This document shows, piece after piece, positions 26,959-35,297 of a stretch of 35,297 nucleotides of DNA (the stretch's first letter is position 1; each line of letters begins with the position of its first letter). The stretch is taken from assembly GCF_005222955.1 (NCBI RefSeq), contig NZ_LWUA01000253.1:1-35297 (forward strand), written 5' to 3'. Under the pieces are notes generated by a model. It was not told where the DNA came from, searched no databases, and saw only the letters and a program-made list of their open reading frames with translations. Both the position numbers and the translations under genes were made by a program. The stretch is from Blastococcus sp. CCUG 61487 (lineage in GTDB: Bacteria; Actinomycetota; Actinomycetes; Mycobacteriales; Geodermatophilaceae).

Positions 26959-28490
26959 TCAGGCGACCGCCGCCGGCGAGGGGCCCGCGGCGGCCTCGTC
27001 CCCCGCCAGACCCTCGACGGGAATGCGCACCGAGAAGGTGGTTCCCTCACCGGGCACGGACTCCACCTCCAGCGTCCCGCCGTGGCCTTCCTGGACCACA
27101 GCACGAGCCAGCGGGAGCCCCTGTCCACTGCCCCGACCGACGTCCTTGGTCGTGAAGAACGGATCGAAGATCTTCGGGCGCACGTCATCAGGGATTCCCG
27201 CGCCGGTGTCCCTGACGCGGACGACGACCTCCGCACCGTCCAGCGCCGTGGCCACCGTGATGACGCCGCGGCGTCCTGTCTCTCCGATGGCGTCCGCGGC
27301 GTTCACTATCAGGTTCAGGAACACCTGGTTGAGGTCGGCGATGTTGCACCGCACGAGCGGCAGGTCAGCCAGGTCCAGCACCAGATCGGCGACCTCGCTG
27401 ACTTGATGCCGGGTCACGGTGACGGTGGCCGCCAGCGCCTCGTTGAGGTCGGCGGGCACCTGCTCCTTGAGACCCGGATGGCTGAACGTCTTCATGGCCC
27501 GGACGATCGTGGACACCCGCTCGATGCCCTCCAGCGTCTGTTCGACGGCGCTGGGGATCTCCTTCTGGAGGTAGTCGAAGTCGATGCCTGCCTCGGCCCG
27601 GCGCACGCGTTCCTGCCGCTCCATCCAGCCGATGGGGTTCGAGGTGTCCAGCAGCCCGCGGTAGACCTCGACCACGCGGATGAGTTCCTGGTAGGCCTCC
27701 TCGAGGAAGCGGGCGTTGTCCCCGACGAACTGGATGGGCGAGTTGATCTCGTGGCCAGGCCTGCGGAGAGCCGGCCCAGCGACTCCAGCTTCGACTCCTG
27801 GTGGAACTCGGCGTCGCGAGCCTTCTGTGCACCGATGTCCCGCCCGACCCCCACGACCCCGCAGGGCACACCGTCCGGGTCGCAGATCCGGGACAGGATC
27901 AACGACGTGTGCACAGTGGATCCGTCCGCGCGCCGATGTGCGATCTCGACCGTGCAGGGCACCCCGTCCATCACCCCGGCCACCGCCTCGACGATGGTCG
28001 CGGCCACATCCGGGTCGAGGGATGTGAACGACCGCCCCAGCACCTCATCGCGCGCGTACCCGTACAGCTCCGTGGCCGCTGGATTCCAGTCGGTGATCAG
28101 TCCGTCCAGCGAGACCGTGACGATGGCGTCCTCGGTGGAGGACAGGATGGCCGCGTAGCGTGCGAGTTCGTCGCTCTGCGCGGCGAGCCGCTCGTCCGCT
28201 TCTTCCAGGTGTCTGCACAGACGGATCGAGACGGTCGAGGTCGTGGCCCTCGCCACCCACAGGAGGCCCGAGGCGAACAGCAGCCCGGCACATGCACCCA
28301 CCTGCCAGAGGCTGCCCATCGGCACGATCAGGAAGATTCCCACCGAGGCCATCGCCATGGCGTAACCGGCCAGGAGATCGATCCTGCCCCGGACGTGGGA
28401 CCAGCGACCGCGCGGCATGGCCGCCCAGGTGGCCAGCCCACCGGCCGTACGTTCCGGCATGGCTGGGGTAGCGACGTCGTTCGTACGCAT
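26959..28490 (-). pseudogene. PAS sensor histidine kinase, frameshifted in the H-box
   Basis: The protein has two N-terminal membrane helices (AGYAMAMASVGIFLIVPMG, VGACAGLLFASGLLWVA), a PAS domain (LSSTEDAIVTVSLDGLITDW), a dimerisation helix and a HATPase domain ([39 protein letters not shown]). The frame slips at about 27753 within the H-box: after LGRLSAGLA the expected GCC CAC GAG reads GCCACGAG, one C short, so the phospho-accepting His codon is lost. The kinase half continues in the next frame to 26959. ATG 28490 has AGGAG upstream. It diverges from a broken response regulator, probably its partner. A one-base sequence error is possible. Confidence 0.85.
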
Positions 28491-28696
28491 GTGAACTCCT
28501 GGCGATCACCGACATGGACCTCCTTCGGAAGCCAGTGAAGGTCTCGACAGCGGCCCTCCCCCGGTTGATCGCGCGTTCTCGATGGAGTCCATCGACGGAA
28601 GTCGGCTCTGCTCTGCTTGAAGCCGGACCTGACCGTGACGAGAGAAGTGGACGGCTGCGTTTCGCCGAGCGCAGACGCCGACAACCAGGAGTACCC

Positions 28697-29870
28697 GTGA
28701 ATTTCTCGAATGGTCTGCCGTCCCGGACGGGTGAGGACTCCGCGTCAGTTCTCCTCGTCGACGACGAGGTCGCCATCCTGGACTGACTGAGGCGTCAACT
28801 CCGCAAGAAGTTCACGGTGCACACCGCCAACGGCGGTGCCGAGGCCCTGGCACTGCTGCAGAACGAGCCGGTCGCCGTCGTGGTCTCGGACATGCGGATG
28901 CCACAGATGGACGGTGCATCCTTCCTGTCCCGGGTCCGCGCCCTCTACCCGGACGTCGTCCGCATCCTGCTGACCGGCCAGACCGACACCCAGGCCGCGA
29001 TCACCGCGGTCAACGGGGGGCCGATCTACCGCTTCCTCACCAAGGCCTGTCCCCCGGAGGTGCTCCTCGAGGAGCTCGGCAACGCCGTCGAGCTCAACCG
29101 CCTCACGGCCGCCGAGAAGGAACTGCTCGGCACGACCCTGCGCCGCACGGTGGAGGCGTTGATCGCCACGCTGTCCTTGGCGCAGCCCGCGGCGTTCGGT
29201 CGCGCGGTCCGGGTGACCCGGACCGTCACCGAGCTCGCCGAGGCCCTGGAGGTCAAGGAGCTGTGGGAACTGGAGTTGACGGCGATGCTGTCGCACCTCG
29301 GGTCCGTGACCCTTCCGCCGACCGTCCTCGCCAAGCTGGACGCCGGACGACCCCTGACCGAGGAAGAGGCGGAGATGGTCGGCCGCATTCCGGCGATCAG
29401 TCGCGATCTGGTGAGCACCATCCCGCGGCTGGAAGGCATCGCTAAGGCGATCGGCTGGCATCGCGCCCGCTACGACGGCGAGGGGTCGAGCATCGGCGTC
29501 CCCCGTGGGGAGGACCTCCCGCTGGCGGCTCGGATCCTCCGGCTGGCGGCCGACTTCGACGCCGGCATGTCGCAGCGGCCGTCGGTGCAGGCGACGATCA
29601 CTGCGCTGCGAGCCGACGCCGGCGCGTACGACCCGCGGGTGCTGGCTGCGCGGGTGACGGCCCACGACGTCCCGGACACCCAGGCTCCGCCCCCGAGCCG
29701 TCGACGTCGACGATCTCGCGCCGGGCATGGTCGGCTTCGACGACGTCTACACGACCGAGGGCGTCCTGCTCGTCAGTCGAGGGACCGAGGTGACCGACGC
29801 GCTGATCCTCCGCATCGAGAACTACGCGCGACAGGATCGGGTCGAGGGCCAGATCCGAGTGCACGACTGA
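28697..29870 (+). pseudogene. Response regulator with HD-type output, nonsense and frameshift
   Basis: The receiver domain starts at GTG 28697 with AGGAG upstream (SVLLVDDEVAILD). TGA at 28784-28786 follows directly, where the family has Gly, and the same frame then continues (LRRQLRKKFTVHTANGGAEA, SDMRMPQMDG with the phospho-acceptor Asp, LLTGQTD, then Lys). The output part resembles HD/HDOD-type domains (LTAMLSHLGSVTLPPTVLAK) without a normal HD pair. A second lesion in the C run at 29690-29694 (one base too many) shifts the frame; the C-terminus (VDVDDLAPGMVGFDDVYTTE) runs on to 29870. Diverges from the kinase gene; both are broken, so this signalling system is probably dead or wrongly sequenced. 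Confidence 0.8.
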
Positions 29871-29882
29871 GTTGAACCGTCC

Positions 29883-31661
29883 TCACAGGCGCCTGGCACG
29901 TGCCGCGCCGTCGTCTCGAACGCCGATGACACTGCGGTCCTGCAGCCAGCTCAGCAGGTCCCCGGCCGGCATCGGCCGGGCGATGTAGTAGCCCTGGGCG
30001 AACGTGCAGCCCAGCGTCGCCGTCAGCGCCAGCTGTTCGACGGTTTCCACTCCCTCGGCGAGCGCACGCATGCCGAAGGCCTTGGCGAGGGCGACGATGG
30101 CGGCGATGGCCGCGGCTGACTCGCTCCGGCGATCGACCGCACCGGCGACCAGGCTGCGGTCGATCTTGAGGATCCCCGCGGGGATGTTGACCAGCTGCCC
30201 CAGCGACGAGAAGCCGCTGCCGAAGTCGTCGATCGCCACCTCGACGCCGGATCGGCGCATGGCAGCGAACTGCGCCGCCGCGCGCTCCGGATCCTCGGCC
30301 ACCGTCGTCTCGGTGAGCTCGACGACAAGTCGTTCCGGCGGGAGACCCGACGCGGCAAGAGCCTCGGCGACGTCGTCCGCGATCGTTCCTGCCGCCAGCG
30401 AGGCGGCACTGACGTTGACGCTCACGCGCAGCGGCAGGCCCTGGTCCGCCCACTCCGTGGCCTGGCGGGTGGCGGCCGAGAGCACCCAGCGGGTGACCGG
30501 GGCGATCAGGTCGTAGACCTCGGCCAGGGCGATGAAGTCACCCGGTGGCAGTAGTCCACGCTCGGGATGCTGCCAGCGGACCAGCGCCTCGACGCCGTGC
30601 ACCCGCCCGGTCGGGAGATGCAGGATCGGCTGGTAGTGGAGGACGAGCTGGTCGGCCTCGATGGCCTCGCGCAGCTCGCCGGCCACCCGAACCTTCTGCT
30701 GCACGGCGTCCCGGAGGTCCCCGCTGAACACGTGCAGCCGACTGCGGCCTCGCCGCTTGGCCGCGTCCATCGCAAGGTCGGCGTCTCGAACCAGCTCGGT
30801 CGGGCGGGCTCCGGAGGGGGCACCGCCCCGCGCGGTCGCGACCCCGATGCTCGCGGTCAAGCGAGCGGCCCGGCCGTCGAGGTCGAACGGCTCGTCGAAG
30901 ATGCCCTGGAAGCGCTCCGCCAGCGCGACTCCACCCGCAGTGTCGCAGTTCCGGCAGACGACGACGAACTCGTCCCCACCGAGTCGCCCGACGCTGTCTT
31001 CCGACCGCGTCCGAGCGACCAGCCGCCCGGCGATCTGACGCAGCAGGTCGTCACCCACCTCATGTCCGAGCGAGTCGTTGACGTCCTTGAAGCCGTCGAC
31101 ATCCAGCAGGAGGACGGTGACCGGCGGTCGGTCCGGCCGCTGCAGTTCGGCGTCGATGAGCTCGTGGAGAGCAGCACGGTTCGGCAGAGCGGTGAGATCG
31201 TCGTGCCGCGCTCGCCACACCGACACCTGCTCCGCCTGCACCCGGTCGGTCACATCGGTATGGGTGACCACGACCTGCCCGTCCTCGCCCACTCGCGAGG
31301 CCTGCAGGTGGTACCAGCGGGCACCGATCGGATGCTTCACCGAGTAGTCCATGGCCACTGATTCACGCTCGCCGCGGGACAGCGCTCGCAGCGAGGCGAC
31401 GATCCTCCGCCCGATGGCATTCCCGCATGCACGCCGGGCCGTGGCGAAGTAGTCGATCCCGGAACCCGCCTCGATGCGGTCGTCGTCGACCATTTCGACC
31501 GCGGCCTCCCACGCGCGGTTGGTCAGCAGGACGATGCCGTCGGAATCCAGCAGGACGGTCGGCGAGGGCAGTGCATCGAGTACTGCAACGGAGAGGACGG
31601 CCGGGTGCCCGCGGGCCATCCTGCCGCGCCTCGGGACGGGGACGAGATGAGTGCTGTGCAC
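29883..31661 (-). CDS. PAS-GGDEF-EAL protein (c-di-GMP synthesis/hydrolysis)
   Basis: The 592-residue protein has an N-terminal PAS-like sensor (LDSDGIVLLTNRAWEAAVEM), a GGDEF domain and an EAL domain. The diguanylate cyclase site GRLGGDEFVVV is intact, and an inhibitory I-site RSED lies five residues before it. The phosphodiesterase part keeps VEALVRW, the Asn in SVNVSA, Glu in VELTET, DDFGSG, the Lys in ILKIDRS and EGVET. Both activities look possible, so it may work either way depending on the sensor. No membrane helix is seen, so it is cytoplasmic. GTG 31661 has GGGAG upstream. It is intact in contrast to its neighbours and stands alone. Confidence 0.92.
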   Translation of the reverse strand: MHSTHLVPVPRRGRMARGHPAVLSVAVLDALPSPTVLLDSDGIVLLTNRAWEAAVEMVDDDRIEAGSGIDYFATARRACGNAIGRRIVASLRALSRGERESVAMDYSVKHPIGARWYHLQASRVGEDGQVVVTHTDVTDRVQAEQVSVWRARHDDLTALPNRAALHELIDAELQRPDRPPVTVLLLDVDGFKDVNDSLGHEVGDDLLRQIAGRLVARTRSEDSVGRLGGDEFVVVCRNCDTAGGVALAERFQGIFDEPFDLDGRAARLTASIGVATARGGAPSGARPTELVRDADLAMDAAKRRGRSRLHVFSGDLRDAVQQKVRVAGELREAIEADQLVLHYQPILHLPTGRVHGVEALVRWQHPERGLLPPGDFIALAEVYDLIAPVTRWVLSAATRQATEWADQGLPLRVSVNVSAASLAAGTIADDVAEALAASGLPPERLVVELTETTVAEDPERAAAQFAAMRRSGVEVAIDDFGSGFSSLGQLVNIPAGILKIDRSLVAGAVDRRSESAAAIAAIVALAKAFGMRALAEGVETVEQLALTATLGCTFAQGYYIARPMPAGDLLSWLQDRSVIGVRDDGAARARRL

Positions 31662-32072
31662 GAGAAACTCCCGGCGATATCCGAAATGGCTCCCCCGGTC
31701 GAGGGCATCTTAGAGTTCGTCGCGCAACGGCATTGAATTGAACGAGCGGTTTCGTTGGATGCTATCGAATGCGCCGATGGCCATGAACCGAGACATCCAG
31801 GAATTCGCACACGGGACACGAAGTGCCAGAAGTGGAGAGCCGAAGATCGGATCCATCGAAGACACATAGCTCGATCACGAGAGAATGGCCAGAGCGACGT
31901 GTCCGCCTGGACCGAACGCGTCCCGGATTTCGGAAGGCCTGCGACGAGGCGCCGGTACGGCACCGGCGGCTCTCACCGTCGTCTGCGGGCTGCGCTTCGA
32001 CGGCCTGATGCACCGATGATCCGGAACGGATGCCATGCTGCACGGGACGACGTCCCACGGGAGGTGTTCGTC
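31662..32072. other. 411-bp AT-richer spacer between divergent genes
   Basis: From 31680 to about 31900 this spacer is clearly AT-richer than the rest of the window. TAAGAT (minus strand, 31707-31712) may be the -10 of the GGDEF-EAL gene, about 46 bases before its start. I find no stress-type box (the nearest ATCGA..CCGAT has the wrong spacing) and no supported gene. Confidence 0.5.
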
Positions 32073-33121
32073 GTGCATCGATCCGGCAGCCGACGGCCGT
32101 CGCCCTCCGCGCCCGTCGACCGACCGCCGCAGGCAGTGCTCGACGTGGTGACGAACTGCCCGTTGCCTCGTTGCTGCTCGCGGTGCCGTCCGAGCAGATC
32201 GTGGCCGCGAGCGGCACGGCAGAGCGCCTGTTGTGCCCGGACGACGGTTCGGTGGTGGGCCGGAACTTCGAGGACTTCGCGGCCGACGAGCCGACTGGCG
32301 CGCTCGACCTTGTGGTGGCCGGCCACCTAGACGGCTGCGAGGCGCGGCGCGTGATTCGCCGCGGCGCACGCGACATCCCGGTGACCGTGTGGATCCGCGT
32401 GGTGGACGGACGAGAGGGACGCAGCTTCGCGCTCGCGATACTGCTGCCCGAGCAGCCAGCCCTCGGAGAGTCGCTGCCGCGACCGGAGGGAACGACCGCC
32501 CAGGCGGTCGTCGGCTCGACCGATGCGCATCTGACGGTGGACCGGGTCAGCACGGACGTCGTCGCGTTGCTGGGCCATTGAGCGGTCGATGTGGTGGGCC
32601 AGTCGTTGTTCAGGCTCGTCGATACGCCTGATGTGGGGCCGCTGTTGAAGGCGCTGGCTCGCAGTTCCGATGCCGGCCGGGGCACGAGTCTCGCGGTGCG
32701 ACCGCAGCTGTTCGGCTTCCGCGCGAGCCGCTGCCTGCTGCTGTTGCTGCCGATGGAGCCCTCACCCAGTTTCGCCTTCGCGTTGCTCGACGATGAAGCC
32801 GCCGATGTGCTGGCGTCCGCGCTCGGCATGGAGCAGGCGCTGTGGCAGTTCGACGAGGTCGTGCGGGCGGCCACCGCATCACGGATGGCCGCGGAACTGC
32901 CGCCGGATCCTGAGCTGGGCCGGTTGTCCGGGCGGGAGCTGGAGATCGTGATGCGGCTGATGAACGGCGACCGCGTGCCGGCGATCGCCGAGGCGCTGTT
33001 CCTCAGCCAGAGCACGGTGCGCAACCATCTCTCGGCGGTGTTCCGCAAGCTGCGCGTCGGCTCGCAGCAACAGCTCATCCATCGGCTGCGCGGAACGGAC
33101 GCTCCGCCTAGTCGATCGTGA
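32073..33121 (+). pseudogene. LuxR family regulator, frameshift plus nonsense codon
   Basis: The C-terminal helix-turn-helix is clearly LuxR type (LSGRELEIVMRLMNGDRVPA, then LSQSTVRNHLSAVFRKLRVG). The N-terminal part looks PAS-like (ELPVASLLLAVPSEQIVAAS, TGALDLVVAG). From GTG 32073 (GGGAGG eight bases upstream) the frame reads to QAVLDVV, then slips at about 32150, where one G is missing. A TGA at 32579-32581 then interrupts between DVVALLGH and VVGQSLFRL in the same frame. Two lesions argue against simple sequence error. The second half (from about 32600) could still be made as a separate helix-turn-helix protein, but no good start is seen. Confidence 0.75.
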
Positions 33122-33256
33122 CAGGCCGTCCATACCGCAGCGGCCGGTGGGCGCCGATCCTCGGCATGTGACCGGCGGACGCACTCCTGGCGGGCATCCC
33201 GCAGAGGGTGTGTCTGCCGGCCGACGGCGGCCGCCGGTCACACATGGTGCGGGTCG

Positions 33257-34222
33257 ATGGCAGACACAGACGGCAAGGGCGCTTCCGGTCGGCACCCTCC
33301 GTCGACCTGTCTCGCTGTGGAGCTGAGGCAGCTCGAGCACTTCCTCGCCGTCGTGGAGGAGGGCTCGTTCACCCGCGCCGCCGCCCGCGTGTACCTGGTG
33401 CAATCCAGCCTCTCGGCGTCGCTGCTGTCCCTGGAGCGCGAGCTGGGCACCGAGCTGTTCATCCGGGGCCACCGCGGGGCAGAGCTGACGGATGCGGGCC
33501 GGGCGTTCCTCGGCCCCGCCCGCGCAGCGCTGCGCGAGGCCAACCGAGCGCGCGACGCCGTCGCGGAGGTCAGAGGGCTGCTGCGCGGCTCGGTGCGCAT
33601 CGCCACCGTGCCGCTCCCCGGGGCATTCGACGTGAGCCAGACCATCAGTGGGTTCCGCGCCGAGCATCCGGGCGTGAAATTGCGCGTCATCCCCTCCGGA
33701 ACGCACGAGGCGGTGCAGCTCGTGGCCGAGGGACAGGCCGACTTTGCCATCGCCCCACCGCCTCCGCAGGCTGGCAGCACGCTGCGGTTCCAAACGCTGT
33801 ACTCCACTCCGCTGGTGGCCATCTGCCCGGCCGGCCATCGGCTCGCCGGAGCACGCGACCTCGACCCACGGGAACTGGTGGAGGAGCACGTCATCGACCT
33901 GCCACGCGGATGGTGGGCCCGCGCCCTGTTCGATCGCCTGCACGAGGAGCAGGGACTCGACCGCGACGTCGGCCTGGAAGTCGCCGACTGGCACTCGATC
34001 CTGTCGATGGTGCAACGAGGCGTGGGGATCTCGTACGGCCCAGAGGCGTGCGTCGATCCGGAGACCTTCGACCGCATCGACCTCGTTCCGCTGGCCGGTG
34101 CACCCAGCTGGGAACTCGGCGTCGTCACCCGGGACGGCGGCCCGCACGGGGCCGCAGGCCGCGCCTTCCTCGACAGCTACCTGTCCCGGTGTCGCCAGCG
34201 GCGGGGCGACGTGCCGGAGTGA
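33257..34222 (+). CDS. LysR family transcriptional regulator
   Basis: The protein has a LysR N-terminal winged helix (VELRQLEHFLAVVEEGSFTR, SSLSASLLSLERELGTELF) and a periplasmic-binding-protein-like effector domain (VRIATVPLPGAFDVSQTISG, then VEEHVIDLPRGWW). The ATG at 33257 gives 321 residues; GTG 33317, directly before the helix-turn-helix, would give 301 and fits the family better. Neither has a strong ribosome binding site. The effector and targets are unknown; no divergent gene adjoins. A short piece of a similar C-terminus reappears at 35041-35130. Confidence 0.88.
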   Translation: MADTDGKGASGRHPPSTCLAVELRQLEHFLAVVEEGSFTRAAARVYLVQSSLSASLLSLERELGTELFIRGHRGAELTDAGRAFLGPARAALREANRARDAVAEVRGLLRGSVRIATVPLPGAFDVSQTISGFRAEHPGVKLRVIPSGTHEAVQLVAEGQADFAIAPPPPQAGSTLRFQTLYSTPLVAICPAGHRLAGARDLDPRELVEEHVIDLPRGWWARALFDRLHEEQGLDRDVGLEVADWHSILSMVQRGVGISYGPEACVDPETFDRIDLVPLAGAPSWELGVVTRDGGPHGAAGRAFLDSYLSRCRQRRGDVPE

Positions 34223-34558
34223 ACAGACCTCGGTACTGGAAGTCGGCCAGCCACTTCGGCCCCGGTCTTCTCGGAGTGGTCGACGTTCCGGCGGGGAGCA
34301 GCTGAGGCCGAGCGCTCGGAGGCTGCCGGAGCTCCAGGTCCCATCGTCGCCGTCGATGGCAGCCACCGAAAGCGCGTGATGCAGCGGACGGCGCGTCGTG
34401 CCGAGTCCATCACCAGGGCCCCTGCGTGAGGGCCGCCGCCGGGACGGCCTGGAGCCGTGCGCGCAGATCGTCCCACCGACGCCGCGCGAGGAGTGGCGAG
34501 CGGTGGGGTCGTGCGCATCCCTCGGGTGCAACCGGCGGGATGACACGAAGGAACCCTG
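34223..34558. other. 336-bp spacer, no gene seen
   Basis: I see no convincing coding sequence, box or hairpin between the LysR gene and the protease fragment. AAGGAA at 34549-34554 is the likely ribosome binding site of the following gene. Confidence 0.4.
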
Positions 34559-35065
34559 ATGGGGATGAACAAGAGGGAGCGGGCCACGACCCCGACGCTC
34601 GCGTTCGACGGGTTCGGGACCGGCGGTGCCCTCCGCGTACGCCGGATCACGACTGTCGCCACCACCGCAGCTCTATCGGTGGGGCTGATGGGTCCGGTGG
34701 CGGCGGTGGCATCGACCGAGGCTGCTGCCGACCCCGTGGAGGTCATCGTCCCGGAGGCCGCCGGCGCCGGCGATCCCCCGGAGCAGGCCGTCGCCGCGCT
34801 CAGTGGCACCGTCGAGGAGCCGCTCGGCATCATCGACGGGTTCACCGCCACCCTTCCGGCGGACCGCCTGCCGGCACTGCGCGCGGCCCGCGGCGTCATC
34901 GCGGTCACCGAGAACGCACCGGTCGAACTGCTCGACGCCGTCCCCGCCGACGTCCAGGACCAGGTGGGTTCGATGTTCCGGGTCACACACGAGGTGATCG
35001 GCGCGACCGCCCTGTGGGAACGCGGCATAAGAAGCTGCGCGGGGCGGCCGGTCGCGCCTTCCTGA
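34559..35065 (+). pseudogene. Subtilisin-like (S8) protease, N-terminal fragment
   Basis: The fragment has a basic N-terminus and signal peptide (TVATTAALSVGLMGPVAAVA) and an inhibitor I9-type propeptide (IIDGFTATLPADRLPALRAA, GVIAVTENAPVEL), followed by the typical start of the S8 domain (SMFRVTHEVIGATALWERGI). At about 35027 the similarity stops, before the first catalytic Asp, and the frame ends soon after at 35065. The whole catalytic domain (Asp, His, Ser) is gone. The downstream DNA belongs to another gene. ATG 34559 has AAGGAA upstream. Confidence 0.75.
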
Positions 35066-35130
35066 ACGCGTATCTGGAGCGATGCACGGACATCCCTCCC
35101 CCGACCTCCCCGTCCCGGTCGGTCCGCTGA
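35041..35130 (+). pseudogene. C-terminal remnant of a LysR-type gene
   Basis: In the frame ending at 35130, GAAGRAFLNAYLERC matches the last residues of the LysR protein at 33257-34222 (GAAGRAFLDSYLSRC), with similar bases. It is joined directly to the cut protease gene, so a recombination event probably joined a lost LysR paralogue to the protease. The 14 residues after the match differ. Confidence 0.65.
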
Positions 35131-35297
35131 CGTCGGTCCCCCCATCGGAGATCGCTCGTCTGGTCGATCCACGGAATCGATGGCCTGTCAGCGCCGTCTC
35201 GCGTGGGTATCGTCGCCCGCCTCTCGTCGGACCACCGCAGCCTTGGACGTGTGCACTCGTGCATCACCGGCCGCGGTGTCAACGACGGTCGAAAGTT
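35131..35297. other. Window edge, no gene seen
   Basis: No supported feature in these last 167 bases. Confidence 0.3.

Noticed and set aside
31823-32008. Small open frame of 61 residues in the AT-richer spacer
   Set aside because: No ribosome binding site or conserved-looking sequence; composition is that of a promoter spacer.
32579-32581. Selenocysteine or programmed read-through at the TGA in the LuxR gene
   Set aside because: No stem-loop of the right kind is evident and the same gene carries a separate frameshift; decay is simpler.

Overview
The window is very GC-rich throughout and its genes are tightly packed, with GTG starts and 4-base stop/start overlaps. The proteins present (CbpM-type chaperone modulator, UBP zinc finger, GSP17M-like protein, DUF1931, DUF2267, AraC, LuxR and LysR regulators) fit an actinobacterium. 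I would guess the Geodermatophilaceae (Blastococcus/Modestobacter/Geodermatophilus type); this is an inference from protein style, not a database match. There are no rRNA, tRNA or CRISPR features.

Layout. 1-3.1 kb: a DUF1931 histone-fold protein, a Gfo/Idh/MocA oxidoreductase and an AraC regulator. 3.1-8.6 kb: a metabolic and stress block with a SRPBCC protein, two zinc alcohol dehydrogenases, an SMP-30-like propeller, a PfpI-like protein and unknown proteins. Four genes here are broken. 8.9-12.4 kb: small unknowns, remnants of IS110 and IS256 elements, a LuxR regulator, a short DUF2267 protein and a 79-residue protein. 12.5-23.75 kb: an unbroken minus-strand operon hsp20, gsp17M-like, dnaK, grpE, cbpA, cbpM, clpB, trxC-like, UBP zinc finger, cNMP-binding/thioredoxin-reductase-like flavoprotein, membrane protein. 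24.1-35.3 kb: a zinc metallopeptidase lacking its active site, a second copy of the AraC regulator and of the 79-residue protein, a broken histidine kinase/response regulator pair, an intact GGDEF-EAL protein, a broken LuxR gene, a LysR regulator, and a truncated subtilisin-like gene fused to a LysR-like tail.

The most interesting signal is regulatory. An 18-bp palindrome, ATCGG-N8-CCGAT, occurs six times exactly and at least four times with one mismatch, always in spacers between genes. In eight cases a -10-like hexamer (TAGCGT in the clearest three) follows 21-23 bp downstream, pointing at the next gene. The targets form a coherent stress set: DUF1931, both AraC paralogues, SRPBCC-adh, PfpI, an unknown protein, DUF2267 and the whole hsp20-dnaK-clpB operon. 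I read this as an undescribed regulon; its regulator is not identified, though the AraC paralogues and the LuxR proteins are candidates.

The second theme is decay. About ten genes outside the chaperone operon carry single-base frameshifts, nonsense codons or internal deletions, while the 11.2-kb operon is clean apart from one doubtful junction. That contrast suggests relaxed selection on accessory stress genes, but several lesions lie in G/C runs, so sequence error must be excluded.
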